Shown: positions 38,673 to 46,589 of the stretch, piece after piece
Layout: every line of letters starts with the position of its first letter
Position numbering within the stretch: the stretch's first letter is position 1
DNA from: Rhizobium sp. Root1212
GTDB lineage: Bacteria > Pseudomonadota > Alphaproteobacteria > Rhizobiales > Rhizobiaceae
DNA: 64,000 nucleotides
Reading direction: 5' to 3'
Assembly: GCF_001424985.1 (NCBI RefSeq)
Contig: NZ_LMDA01000023.1
Span: 243,495-307,494 of the forward strand
Translations under genes and position numbers: made by a program
Notes under the pieces: generated by a model
Databases searched by the model: none
What the model was told of the DNA's origin: nothing
The model's input: the letters and a program-made list of their open reading frames with translations, nothing else

Positions 38673-39263
38673 TCAGAAGGGGTTCCAGGTCGGCTGCTGT
38701 GTCAGCTTGAGATAGCCGACATTGATGCCGAGGCGGGCGCCGAGACCGGTGCGGATCGGCACGATGACGATGTTGTCGTCGGTCACCACCGTCATGCCGA
38801 AGCCCGCCACCACATAGGCCGAGCCCGAAACGCCGCCGAAACGCTTGTAGAGCGTGGGCACCGACGGCAGGTTATAGACCAGCATCATCGTGCGGCTGCC
38901 CTGTCCGCCCCAGTCGAGGCCGAGGGAAGGGCCTTGCCAGAACACGTCGTGCTGGCCGGCATTCTTGGTATAGAGATCGCCTTCGCCATAGGTCAGGCCG
39001 GCGATGAAAGCGCCGGAGCCTTCCTGGCCGAGGATATAGCCGTTCGGCAGGCCGTAATTCTGGAAGGCGCGCTCGACCACTTTCGCCAGCCCGCCGGAGG
39101 TCGAGCCGAAGAAGCCGTGGCCGGCATCGACGATTTCCTGCATCGTATACTGGTTGCCGCCGGCGGACTGCGCCTGGGCGGAAGCAAGGCATCCCAGAAG
39201 GGTGAAAACGGTGACGGCGAGACCGAGGCAGGCTGCCTTGGCGAGCTTTATCATCGGCTGCAT
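38673..39263 (-). CDS. eipA: Envelope integrity protein EipA (DUF1134)
   Basis: A 196-residue periplasmic protein. The signal peptide is LGLAVTVFTLLGCLASAQAQ. The DUF1134 domain shows YTMQEIVDAGHGFFGSTSGG, GYILGQEGSGAFIAGLTYGE, DVFWQGPSLGLDWGGQGSR and GINVGYLKLTQ near the end. In Brucella this family (EipA) supports envelope stress resistance and is a CtrA target. GGAGG lies five bases before the ATG at 39263. Divergent from chpT, with a CtrA-like box in the shared gap. Confidence 0.9.
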   Translation of the reverse strand: MQPMIKLAKAACLGLAVTVFTLLGCLASAQAQSAGGNQYTMQEIVDAGHGFFGSTSGGLAKVVERAFQNYGLPNGYILGQEGSGAFIAGLTYGEGDLYTKNAGQHDVFWQGPSLGLDWGGQGSRTMMLVYNLPSVPTLYKRFGGVSGSAYVVAGFGMTVVTDDNIVIVPIRTGLGARLGINVGYLKLTQQPTWNPF

Positions 39264-39346
39264 TTTATCCTCCGTGCGGGGGCCGGGCGGTGGTCCGTCA
39301 TGGGTCGAGCCGCGCGGTTCATTGCCTGCAATTTGAACCGATCGTC

Positions 39347-39362
39347 TTAACAATCGGTTTAC
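39347..39362. promoter_or_regulatory. CtrA-like box between eipA and chpT
   Basis: TTAACAATCGGTTTAC differs from TTAA-N7-TTAAC at one position. It lies 84 bp from the eipA start and 137 bp from the chpT start, so it could serve either divergent promoter. The gap 39264-39498 holds no gene. Confidence 0.55.
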
Positions 39363-39498
39363 CAAATGTGGTGTCATTATGAACTTCGAAAAACGCTGAT
39401 CCGGGTCCGCGCAACCTTCGTGTTGTAGGGAGGCCGGATATCCATGTTCGACCGCCGGCTTCATGGGCGGGCCGGGCGAGGCACTTGAGGAAAAGACA

Positions 39499-40146
39499 AT
39501 GGTAAAGAACCTGACGCTGACCGGCCCCGATCTGGCCGCGCTTCTCTGCAGCCGCGTCTGCCACGACATCATCTCGCCGGTCGGTGCGATCAACAACGGC
39601 CTGGAGCTGCTCGATGAGGGCGGCGCCGATGCCGACGCCATGGACCTGATCCGCACCAGCGCGCTCAATGCCTCGGTGCGCCTGAAGTTCGCCCGTCTCG
39701 CCTTCGGCGCCTCCGGCTCGGTCGGCGCCTCGATCGATACCGGCGAGGCCGAAAAGGCCGCCCGCGATTTCGCCTCTGTCGAAAAGAAGACCGAAGTCAC
39801 CTGGACCGGCCCCCGTGTCATCATCCCGAAGAACCGGGTCAAGCTGCTGCTCAACCTGTTCCTCATCGCCTATGGCGCGATCCCGCGCGGCGGCTCGATC
39901 GACGTAATCCTCGAAAACCCGGAATACGATGCCGTCTTCAAGCTCATCGCCAAGGGCCGGATGATGCGGGTGCCGCCGAAGCTGGTGGAACTGCTGGCCG
40001 GCACGATGGAAGAAGCCGTCGACGCCCATACGATCCAGCCTTACTATACCGTTCTTCTCGCAGACGAATCCGGCATGGAGATCGAGATTGCCTCGACGCC
40101 GGAAGAGATCGTGTTCAGTGCCCGCACGGTCGCCAAGGAGGCCTGA
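39499..40146 (+). CDS. chpT: Histidine phosphotransferase ChpT
   Basis: A 215-residue protein with the histidine-kinase-like dimerisation helix carrying the phospho-acceptor His22 (SRVCHDIISPVGAINNGLEL), then a degenerate ATPase-like domain without Walker-type nucleotide motifs. ChpT relays phosphate from CckA to CtrA and CpdR in alphaproteobacteria. I chose the ATG at 39499, where homology begins, with GAGGAAAAG upstream. It is followed by a response-regulator gene and then ctrA on the other strand. Confidence 0.93.
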   Translation: MVKNLTLTGPDLAALLCSRVCHDIISPVGAINNGLELLDEGGADADAMDLIRTSALNASVRLKFARLAFGASGSVGASIDTGEAEKAARDFASVEKKTEVTWTGPRVIIPKNRVKLLLNLFLIAYGAIPRGGSIDVILENPEYDAVFKLIAKGRMMRVPPKLVELLAGTMEEAVDAHTIQPYYTVLLADESGMEIEIASTPEEIVFSARTVAKEA

Positions 40147-40263
40147 AGGGTAATCGGATAGGGCAAATTTTCGTTCCCGCGGTAACTGATTGTTTGCCAA
40201 AGCCAAGCTACAGTTGCTGCTAATGAAGTTTCTCCCGTCAAGGGTTAAACAGGGAGCCGAACG

Positions 40264-40626
40264 ATGCAACGCTTGATGATTGCCGATGATTCCGACGTCG
40301 TAAGGAAGGTCGGAAAGCGGATTCTTTCCGGCATGGGATTCCTTGTTTCGGAGGCCGCCAATGGTCTTGAAGCGCTCGTGCGCTGCGAAGCCGAGCTGCC
40401 TAATATCATCATCGTCGATGCCGGGCTCGATGGCGCGCTGGAACTCATCGGCAATATCCGTCGTCTGCCGGAGGGCAAGTCCGTGCGCATCTATTATTGC
40501 GTGGTCGAGGCAGATTTGAAGAAGATGATGGCCGGAAAACGCGCCGGTGCCGACGATTTCCTGTTGAAGCCGTTCGATCGCAAGATCCTGACGAGCGTCT
40601 TTGCCGGTCTTTCGATCGCCGCTTAA
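40264..40626 (+). CDS. Single-domain response regulator
   Basis: A 120-residue stand-alone receiver domain: acidic pair D8-D9 (LMIADDSDVVRK), phosphorylatable Asp52 (IIIVDAGLDG) and conserved Lys102 (FLLKPFDRK). The usual Thr/Ser after beta-4 is not obvious; that strand reads RIYYCVVEAD. No output domain. It lies between chpT and ctrA and so may be a phosphate sink or branch of the ChpT relay. It is not clearly CpdR or DivK by sequence. Confidence 0.85.
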   Translation: MQRLMIADDSDVVRKVGKRILSGMGFLVSEAANGLEALVRCEAELPNIIIVDAGLDGALELIGNIRRLPEGKSVRIYYCVVEADLKKMMAGKRAGADDFLLKPFDRKILTSVFAGLSIAA

Positions 40627-40645
40627 ATTTCGAAGGTAAGTTTTC

Positions 40646-40686
40646 AAAAAAGGCACATGCTCATTTTTGAGGCATGTGCCTTTTTC
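40646..40686 (+). terminator. Terminator after response regulator gene
   Basis: AAAAAAGGCACATGC and GCATGTGCCTTTTT flank a 13-base loop with a T run, 20 bp after the stop. Confidence 0.88.
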
Positions 40687-40747
40687 ATTTTCGCGGCGCT
40701 TCCCAGGGGTAGGAATTCCCCCATCCGCTTCCGTTGCATTTCAAAAC

Positions 40748-40778
40748 AAAAAAAAGCCTGCCGAAACCGACAGGCTTT
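40748..40778 (-). terminator. Terminator downstream of ctrA
   Basis: On the minus strand AAAGCCTGTCGG-ttt-CGGCAGGCTTT is followed by a run of T (the A8 tract at 40748-40755 on the plus strand). It lies 60 bp after the ctrA stop. Confidence 0.82.
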
Positions 40779-40837
40779 ATGTTCTTCATGAACAGCAGGG
40801 CGGCCGCCATGCGGGGAGCGACCGCGTGCCTCCTAAA

Positions 40838-41536
40838 TCAGGCGCTTTCGGCGAAATCGCCGTCGGGCTCGCGCAGCACGTAGCCGCGGCCCCAAACCGT
40901 TTCGATATAGTTCGCGCCGCCGGCGGCGTTGGCCAGCTTCTTGCGCAGCTTGCAGATGAAGACGTCGATGATCTTCAGTTCCGGCTCGTCCATGCCGCCA
41001 TAAAGGTGGTTGAGGAACATTTCCTTGGTGAGCGTCGTGCCCTTGCGCAGCGAAAGCAGCTCGAGCATCTGGTATTCCTTGCCCGTCAGGTGCACGCGCT
41101 GGCCGCCGACTTCGACGGTCTTGGCGTCGAGGTTGACGATCAGTTCGCCGGTCGAGATAACCGACTGGGCATGGCCCTTGGAGCGGCGCACGATGGCGTG
41201 GATGCGGGCGACCAGTTCGTCCTTGTGGAACGGCTTGGTCATGTAGTCGTCTGCGCCGAAGCCGAGACCGCGCACCTTGTCCTCGATGCCGGCCATGCCG
41301 GAGAGTATGAGGATCGGCGTCTTGACCTTGGACAGGCGCAGCGTCCGCAGAACCTCGTAACCGGACATGTCCGGGAGGTTCAGGTCGAGCAGAATGATGT
41401 CGTAGTCGTAGAGCTTGCCGAGATCGACGCCCTCTTCACCGAGATCGGTGGTGTAAACGTTAAAACTTTCCGACTTGAGCATCAATTCGATGCTCTGCGC
41501 TGTCGCGCTGTCGTCTTCAATCAGTAGAACCCGCAT
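40838..41536 (-). CDS. ctrA: Cell-cycle response regulator CtrA
   Basis: A 232-residue OmpR-family regulator and master cell-cycle transcription factor. The receiver has acidic residues IEDDS (8-9), the phosphorylation site Asp51 ([16 protein letters not shown]) and Lys near [12 protein letters not shown]. The C-terminal winged helix includes [17 protein letters not shown] and ends with [12 protein letters not shown]. The short tail ends in ESA, compatible with a proteolysis signal. The promoter region holds GANTC sites and a CtrA half-site. Confidence 0.97.
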   Translation of the reverse strand: MRVLLIEDDSATAQSIELMLKSESFNVYTTDLGEEGVDLGKLYDYDIILLDLNLPDMSGYEVLRTLRLSKVKTPILILSGMAGIEDKVRGLGFGADDYMTKPFHKDELVARIHAIVRRSKGHAQSVISTGELIVNLDAKTVEVGGQRVHLTGKEYQMLELLSLRKGTTLTKEMFLNHLYGGMDEPELKIIDVFICKLRKKLANAAGGANYIETVWGRGYVLREPDGDFAESA

Positions 41537-41628
41537 AATTGTCCCCTTTTCCGCCGCCGCAAGGTAAGTTTTTGGCCCCCTGACGCGATACGGATCCAGT
41601 CGTTGCCTGATTTGGAGGCTGCCAGCAA

Positions 41629-41636
41629 ATGGTTAA
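41629..41636 (-). promoter_or_regulatory. CtrA half-site in the ctrA promoter region
   Basis: On the ctrA-coding strand this reads TTAACCAT, 92 bp upstream of the start codon, compatible with autoregulation. Several other TTAA half-sites occur in the 440-bp gap (41691, 41815 and 41837 regions), none a perfect full box. Confidence 0.5.
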
Positions 41637-41644
41637 CAAATTCT

Positions 41645-41772
41645 GATTCACTCTGGCAAGAGCACGGAATTTGTTAAATATTTTTAGCAGCCCTCTGTTT
41701 TTCCTCGGAATTCGTCAGACGTCGTCCTAATGCGATGCATTAAGAACGAGGGCTAACCGACTCCGTCGACTC
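41645..41772. promoter_or_regulatory. GANTC (CcrM) sites upstream of ctrA
   Basis: Three GANTC sites lie in the ctrA-fliJ gap: GATTC at 41645-41649 and GACTC at 41759-41763 and 41768-41772, the last two only nine bases apart. CcrM methylates GANTC in alphaproteobacteria, and the methylation state controls one ctrA promoter in Caulobacter. Confidence 0.55.
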
Positions 41773-41979
41773 AATCTCTGCCTCTCCTCGAATTTGAGAA
41801 ACGGCATTTACCGACCCTTAAATGATCGTCCCTATGATTAATGATGCCCGTAAACGAAAGGTTACCAGCGGTAGGTATTTGTTAAGATCGCTGAAAATTT
41901 TTCGTTTCTGACATGGTCCGATCATCCGGTCGGGCCAAAATCGAGTGACCGGGGTCTCGTTATCCACGGAGTATTGCGT

Positions 41980-42330
41980 ATGAAGTCACGTGAGAGCCTT
42001 GTGCGCCTGAAGGAATTTCAGGTGAAGGAAAAGCAGCGTCAGTTGAACCAGCTTCAAATGATGATGGCCGAATTCGATCGGATGACCAAGGAATTGGAAA
42101 GCCAGATCACGTTCGAGGAAAAGAAGTCCGGGATCACCGATCCGTCGCACTTCGCCTATCCCACCTTCGCAAAGGCCGCCCGCCAGCGCGCCGACAATTT
42201 GCAGGTGTCCGTGCGGGAATTGAAGATCCAGCAGGATGCGGCCGAGCTTGCGCTCGAGGAGGTCAAGGCGGAACATGCCAAGGCTGCCGCCCTCGAAGAG
42301 CGCGACGGCGGCGTGCGCATGCGCGCCTAA
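41980..42330 (+). CDS. FliJ-like coiled-coil protein
   Basis: A 116-residue, almost fully helical protein (SRESLVRLKEFQVKEKQRQL at the start) with the length and heptad pattern of FliJ, the flagellar export chaperone/ATPase stalk. CACGGAG precedes the ATG at 41980. It is divergent from ctrA across a 443-bp regulatory gap. The FliJ assignment rests on pattern and position next to ctrA, known from other rhizobia; no other flagellar gene is nearby. Confidence 0.75.
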   Translation: MKSRESLVRLKEFQVKEKQRQLNQLQMMMAEFDRMTKELESQITFEEKKSGITDPSHFAYPTFAKAARQRADNLQVSVRELKIQQDAAELALEEVKAEHAKAAALEERDGGVRMRA

Positions 42331-42370
42331 GGCTTTGCCGGCGATGCCCGGCGAGGCTGCGCATCGGAAA

Positions 42371-42421
42371 CGAAAGACCCATCTTACCGCCCAAGGGGGA
42401 CGGGTAGGATGGGTCTTTCGC
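42371..42421. terminator. Bidirectional terminator
   Basis: GAAAGACCCATC and GATGGGTCTTTC form a perfect 12-bp outer stem with an inner partial stem (TTACC/GGTAG), between the convergent FliJ-like and acetyltransferase genes. Confidence 0.75.
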
Positions 42422-42448
42422 GTTCTTCGTTTGGCTGGAAAGGACGGA

Positions 42449-42730
42449 TCAGGTCTGGATCACGTCGTGCCAGTCCGGATGGCGCTCTGCCTGGGCGCGC
42501 ATGAAGGGGCAGAGCGGAATGATCTTCCAGCCGCCCGTGCGCGCGGCTTCGACCGCATGCAGGGCGAGCGCTTGGGCAATGCCCTTGCCGCGCAGGGCAT
42601 CCGGCACCAGCGTATGATCGATGATGATCAGGCTCGGCGATGACCGGGAATAGGTCATCTCGCCGGTATGGCCCTCGACGGTGATGCTGTAGCGGCCGCG
42701 CGTGCCGTTTTCCTCTTCGATGATGTCCAT
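42449..42730 (-). CDS. Small GNAT-type N-acetyltransferase (YjdJ-like)
   Basis: A 93-residue minimal acetyltransferase of the GCN5-related YjdJ/DUF family: YSITVEGHTGEMTYS, then IDHTLVPDALRGKGIAQALA, which carries the acetyl-CoA loop R-G-K-G-I-A, and WKIIPLCPFMRAQAERHPDW with the conserved Cys. AAGGA lies nine bases before the ATG at 42730. The substrate is unknown. Confidence 0.88.
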   Translation of the reverse strand: MDIIEEENGTRGRYSITVEGHTGEMTYSRSSPSLIIIDHTLVPDALRGKGIAQALALHAVEAARTGGWKIIPLCPFMRAQAERHPDWHDVIQT

Positions 42731-42910
42731 GGCCCAATTCCTTTGCTGACCTGCCGGCACCATGGCATGCCGGGCAGGGGAGGCGGAAGGGCAAAACAAT
42801 CGGGCGGCCCTTCTTGCGAGGAGCCGCCCGTCGATATGGTCTTCAAAATTACGCCGGCAGCGGCGATCGGGTTATTCGCAAACGTGTCAGGCTGAAACGT
42901 CCGCCGTATG

Positions 42911-43186
42911 CTAGTGCCGATACTGCTGGATGCGGGTGGTGCGCAGGCCTGCAAGACCATGGTCGGCGATCGAGGACTGCCAGGAAAGGAATTCTTCGAC
43001 GGTGAGCGTATATCGGTCACAGGCTTCTTCGAGGCTGAGCAGCCCGCCACGGACGGCGGCGACGACTTCCGCCTTGCGGCGGATGACCCAGCGCCGCGTA
43101 TTGGCAGGCGGCAGGTCGGCAATCGTCAAAGGGCTGCCATCGGGGCCGATGACATATTTCACGCGGGGTCGTATCATTTCGGTCAT
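42911..43186 (-). CDS. sciP: CtrA inhibitor SciP (DUF1153)
   Basis: A 91-residue DUF1153 protein with a helix-turn-helix: VKYVIGPDGSPLTIADLPP, RRWVIRRKAEVVAAVRGGLL, SLEEACDRYTLTVEEFLSWQ. This pattern is that of SciP, which binds CtrA and blocks its activation of target promoters in Caulobacter. It lies 1.4 kb from ctrA. GACTC (43189-43193) and a CtrA-like box (43240-43255) lie just upstream of its start. Confidence 0.92.
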   Translation of the reverse strand: MTEMIRPRVKYVIGPDGSPLTIADLPPANTRRWVIRRKAEVVAAVRGGLLSLEEACDRYTLTVEEFLSWQSSIADHGLAGLRTTRIQQYRH

Positions 43187-43239
43187 TGGACTCTCTACAC
43201 ATACTCAAGACCATATGACCGCACGTTACCCCGCCACAT

Positions 43240-43255
43240 TTAACATTTGCCTAAA
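43240..43255 (-). promoter_or_regulatory. CtrA-like box and GANTC upstream of sciP
   Basis: TTAACATTTGCCTAAA (plus strand) keeps the TTAA-N7 spacing with a degenerate second half, 54 bp upstream of the sciP start. GACTC at 43189-43193 is three bases from the start codon. Both site types are known to govern sciP timing in Caulobacter. Confidence 0.45.
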
Positions 43256-43674
43256 CGGATCGGAACAATTCGCCCACAATTTTACATATTGGGCACGGAT
43301 TTTCTCGCCTGGGTGGCGCGATTGCGTGGGTGTCGGAATTTTTTCGCGCAAAGATTGAGTGGCGGCCGGGCTTCGCCTGCCGGCGTGAAACAGACAAAGC
43401 ATCGCAAAACTGCAGGCTTTGACGTCAAGCCATGCAAATTATGTACTTTCGCTTGAATAAAATTTTAGCTATAGGCAGCAGTAAATCGGGCGGGAAGCAT
43501 AATCGAAATGCTCCGACTGCTCGCAAAGCATTGATATCAGCAGATCTTTCCTCGGTTTCTTCCAACAGCTTCGGTTGTCTTGGGGCTTTGGCGTGTGGTG
43601 CGGTCTTTGCTTGCAGCTGGCCCCCAGCCCTTGCGTTCTTGATACGGCCCGCGGCCGGACGATTGGTGACCGAT

Positions 43675-44406
43675 ATGAGAGACCCGGAAAAGGTGGTCTT
43701 GCAGAATGACGCCCATGCTGATTTTCTTCGCGGCATGAACGGTGTGCCCGTACAGACCGAATATGAAGTCCTGCACCTGATGCGTCAGTGCGCGGCGCAA
43801 TTCGGGTTCAACCACTTCATGATCGCGCGCTTTCCCCTTGGCGAGCATCAGCGTTTTGCCGAACGGCTGGTGCTGAGCAGCTGGCCCGCCGATCGCGTGC
43901 GCCGCTACGATCAGGCGGCGGTTTTCGGGGCGAGCCCGCTGGTGGAGCGCCTGCGCCACACGAAGCTGCCCGTCTTCGATGATACGGCAGGCCTGATGCA
44001 GCCGGCAAGCGCCGAGAAGTCCGATCTTTCCTGGGACGGCATGGGCTGGACCTTGGCCGTTCATCTGCACACCACCTATGGCGAATCCTTTATTGCGACG
44101 CTTTCGGGTGTCCGCGCAGCGCCCGATCAAAACGAGGCCGCCCTGATCTATGTGGCGCTCGTCGGCTTGTTCGAGCATCTGGAGCGCACCTTCGAAGCGG
44201 GAGCTTCGGCGCGCGACAAGCTTTCGGCGCGGGAAATCGAATGCCTACGCTGGGCAGCGGCCGGCAAGAGCAGCGACGAGATCGCCATCATCCTCGGCAT
44301 CTCCGTCTATACCGTCAGCAGCTATTTCAAGACGGCGACGAGAAAGCTCGATGCCGTCAACCGCATGCAGGCGATCGCGCGCGCCATGCGGCTGAAGCTG
44401 ATCTGA
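43675..44406 (+). CDS. Solo LuxR-family regulator with autoinducer-binding domain
   Basis: A 243-residue protein. The N-terminal part (about 20-165) resembles the autoinducer-binding domain (FGFNHFMIARFPLGEHQRF, LSSWPADRVRRYDQAAVFG). The C-terminal GerE domain is complete (LSAREIECLRWAAAGKSSDE, KLDAVNRMQAIARA). The Asp that normally precedes Pro-(V/L) in the ligand pocket is missing (GASPLV), so acyl-homoserine lactone binding is doubtful. No luxI is present. The frame stays open to 43432, but the upstream 240 bp differ in codon use. Confidence 0.85.
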   Translation: MRDPEKVVLQNDAHADFLRGMNGVPVQTEYEVLHLMRQCAAQFGFNHFMIARFPLGEHQRFAERLVLSSWPADRVRRYDQAAVFGASPLVERLRHTKLPVFDDTAGLMQPASAEKSDLSWDGMGWTLAVHLHTTYGESFIATLSGVRAAPDQNEAALIYVALVGLFEHLERTFEAGASARDKLSAREIECLRWAAAGKSSDEIAIILGISVYTVSSYFKTATRKLDAVNRMQAIARAMRLKLI

Positions 44407-44616
44407 AAGCCGGCGGCTCGGCAGGGTTTGCCGGGCTTTGCGGCTGCCGCTCTTGTCGCAGCATGCGAGACTTTCTATATGAGCGGCACATCGCAGGCCC
44501 AAAGGCTGAAATGCGGGAACAGGCGCTAGCGGCGCCTTTCGCATTTTGCCGTTCGCCTCAATCAGGGTAGAGTGCTGCCAGCCCAAGCCCGTACCTCGAA
44601 CGCCGGATCGATTGCC

Positions 44617-45813
44617 TTGAACAGTCTCGATTTTGATCGCAAGCCAGAAGACACGCGTGTCGTCGTTGCCATGTCCGGCGGTGTCGACAGTTCCGTCGTT
44701 GCCGGCATCCTCAAGCGCGAGGGCTATGATGTCCTCGGCATCACGCTGCAGCTTTACGATCACGGCGCTGCCGTCCACCGCGCCGGCTCCTGCTGCGCCG
44801 GCCAGGATATCGACGATGCGCGCCGCGTCTGCGAAACCCTCGGCATTCCCCACTATGTGCTCGATTACGAACAGCGTTTTCGCGAAACCGTGATCAATCC
44901 GTTCGCGGAAAGCTATGTTGCCGGCGAAACGCCGATCCCCTGTGTTGCCTGCAACCAGACGGTCAAGTTCGCCGACCTTTTGGCGACCGCGCGCGATCTC
45001 GGCGCGGACGCGCTGGCGACGGGCCATTACATCCGCTCGCGCCCGAACCCGCAGCCCGGCGCACCCGGCCGCCGCGCGCTCTATCGCCCGGCCGATGCGG
45101 ACCGCGATCAAAGCTATTTTCTGTTCGCCACTACCCAGGAGCAGATCGACTACCTGCGCTTCCCGCTGGGTCACCTGACGAAGGCGGAAACCCGCGAATT
45201 GGCAGAGGAGATGGGCCTCGTTGTCGCCAAGAAGGCCGACAGCCAGGACATCTGCTTCGTGCCGCAGGGCAAATATTCCGACATCGTCTCGAAGCTGAAG
45301 CCGAATGCGGCGCTGGCCGGCGATATCGTCCATCTCGACGGCCGTGTGCTCGGCACTCACGAAGGTATCCTGCATTACACGATCGGCCAGCGCCGTGGCA
45401 TCGGCGTCGCCACCGGCGAGCCGCTCTATGTCGTGCATCTCGACGCCCGCTCGCGCCGCGTCATCGTAGGGCCGAAGGAAGCGCTCGAAACCCGCCGCCT
45501 TTATCTGCGCGACATCAACTGGCTGGGCGACGGCGCCATCGAAGATGTGGCAAGGGACGGCTTTTCCTGTTTCGCCAAGGTGCGCTCGACCCGCCAGCCC
45601 GCCCCGGCCATGCTCCATGCCGACGAAAACGGCATCTATGTCGAGCTGGAGGAAGGTGAAGCGGGCGTTGCTCCCGGCCAGGCTTGCGCGCTCTATTCGG
45701 GCGTCGGCGAGGATGCACGTGTCTACGGCGGCGGCTTCATTCTCCGTTCGGAACGCGAGGCGGCGGCGGAAGCAGCGTTGCGCGATCTCCTGACCCGCTC
45801 TGCTGCGGCCTGA
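44617..45813 (+). CDS. mnmA: tRNA-specific 2-thiouridylase MnmA
   Basis: A 398-residue enzyme that thiolates U34 of tRNA-Lys, -Glu and -Gln. The PP-loop is [13 protein letters not shown] (about residues 18-30), the first catalytic Cys is in [12 protein letters not shown] and the second in [13 protein letters not shown]. Family proteins begin near NSLDFD, pointing to a TTG start at 44617. A GTG at 44572 would add 15 unrelated residues. It lies immediately upstream of a tRNA gene. Confidence 0.93.
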   Translation: MNSLDFDRKPEDTRVVVAMSGGVDSSVVAGILKREGYDVLGITLQLYDHGAAVHRAGSCCAGQDIDDARRVCETLGIPHYVLDYEQRFRETVINPFAESYVAGETPIPCVACNQTVKFADLLATARDLGADALATGHYIRSRPNPQPGAPGRRALYRPADADRDQSYFLFATTQEQIDYLRFPLGHLTKAETRELAEEMGLVVAKKADSQDICFVPQGKYSDIVSKLKPNAALAGDIVHLDGRVLGTHEGILHYTIGQRRGIGVATGEPLYVVHLDARSRRVIVGPKEALETRRLYLRDINWLGDGAIEDVARDGFSCFAKVRSTRQPAPAMLHADENGIYVELEEGEAGVAPGQACALYSGVGEDARVYGGGFILRSEREAAAEAALRDLLTRSAAA

Positions 45814-45842
45814 TCTGCGGCTGACGACGGTGTTGTCCACCG

Positions 45843-45874
45843 GCCGTTTCAAAAGTGCAATTATTTGAAACGGC
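45843..45874. other. Perfect 11-bp inverted repeat between mnmA and tRNA
   Basis: GCCGTTTCAAA and TTTGAAACGGC flank a 10-base loop, 30 bp after the mnmA stop and 5 bp before the -35 box of the tRNA promoter. There is no T run. It may be an mnmA transcript end or a protein site. Confidence 0.6.
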
Positions 45875-45878
45875 TCGC

Positions 45879-45908
45879 TTGACACCGGCATGAACCGCAC
45901 CTTATAAG
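45879..45908 (+). promoter_or_regulatory. Promoter of tRNA-Met
   Basis: TTGACA (45879-45884) and TATAAG (45903-45908) are 18 bp apart, a good sigma70-type promoter 50 bp upstream of the mature tRNA. Confidence 0.75.
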
Positions 45909-45958
45909 CCGCCCGTCTGATGACGACGGCGGTGCTTCCAAGCGCTTCCGTATTGGAT

Positions 45959-46035
45959 GGCGGGGTAGCTCAGGTGGTTAGAGCAGCGGAATCATAATCC
46001 GCGTGTCGGGGGTTCGAGTCCCTCTCCCGCTACCA
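45959..46035 (+). tRNA. tRNA-Met (anticodon CAT)
   Basis: A 77-nt cloverleaf with encoded CCA. The acceptor stem is GGCGGGG paired with TCCCGCT (two G-U pairs), the D-arm GCTC..GAGC, the anticodon stem GCGGA/TCCGC with loop ATCATAA (CAT), and the T-arm GGGGG-TTCGAGT-CCCTC. The body matches elongator tRNA-Met of rhizobia. CAT could also be tRNA-Ile2, the TilS substrate, so identity elements should be checked. The DNA downstream is mosaic. Confidence 0.93.
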
Positions 46036-46255
46036 AAGATTTCTGGCGAAACTGTCTCGGTGTATATTACGTGAATTTAGATAAAAAATTCAACGAGTTA
46101 TCTGACATTCTAGTGTAGCGTGACGCGCGATTTTGCATTTTTGTCACCGGCTTTTTCAGCAGAACTTCTTTCAGCCCTAGCGACTTCGTCATCGATTGCC
46201 CCTGGCTGGCATTGCACATAGGTTGGCTCCATTCTGGAGCGAGGGGTATCACGAA

Positions 46256-46549
46256 ATGGATGGCTGGTTGAAGGTCTTAATCGCGGCGGCCTGTGGCGTC
46301 GTTATCGCGGCAGGCGGGTACTATGGGATATCGGAGTACCGTCGCGCCTCGGCGCAGGCCGCCAGAGAACTGAATGAGGAGCGGGCACGCAACGAGCTGT
46401 TTAGACTGGCTTCGGCCGGTGAAAACGATGTGGCAAGAGTGCGGACGTTTTGCCAGGTCGTCGAAGAGCACAAGGATAGCACCACTTTCAAAGACAACGA
46501 GATGACGCCCGGAATTTTGCGCAACTGCCGGTACTTTGGGTTCCTCTAG
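46256..46549 (+). CDS. Small membrane protein, unknown
   Basis: A 97-residue protein with an N-terminal membrane helix (VLIAAACGVVIAAGGYYGI, about residues 6-24) and a charged soluble tail (RASAQAARELNEERARNELF) with two Cys. GAGGGG lies 12 bases upstream of the ATG. A hairpin follows. No family recognised. It lies in AT-richer DNA directly after the tRNA. Confidence 0.6.
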   Translation: MDGWLKVLIAAACGVVIAAGGYYGISEYRRASAQAARELNEERARNELFRLASAGENDVARVRTFCQVVEEHKDSTTFKDNEMTPGILRNCRYFGFL

Positions 46550-46561
46550 TCGCTGTAATTT

Positions 46562-46589
46562 CAGAAGGCCCCCATCGTAAGCGGGCCTT
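46562..46589 (+). terminator. Terminator-like hairpin
   Basis: GAAGGCCC and GGGCCTTC flank an 11-base loop just after the small membrane protein gene. There is no clear T run. Confidence 0.5.

Noticed and set aside
43432-43674. N-terminal extension of the LuxR-type gene to an upstream ATG
   Set aside because: The 81 extra codons do not resemble the autoinducer domain and differ in composition. The ATG at 43675 gives the usual length.
45843-45874. Standard rho-independent terminator for mnmA
   Set aside because: The stem is perfect but lacks a T run, so I listed it as an inverted repeat of unknown role.
46036-46256. Integrated element with an attachment-site duplication after tRNA-Met
   Set aside because: No second copy of the tRNA 3' end and no integrase gene are visible in the window.
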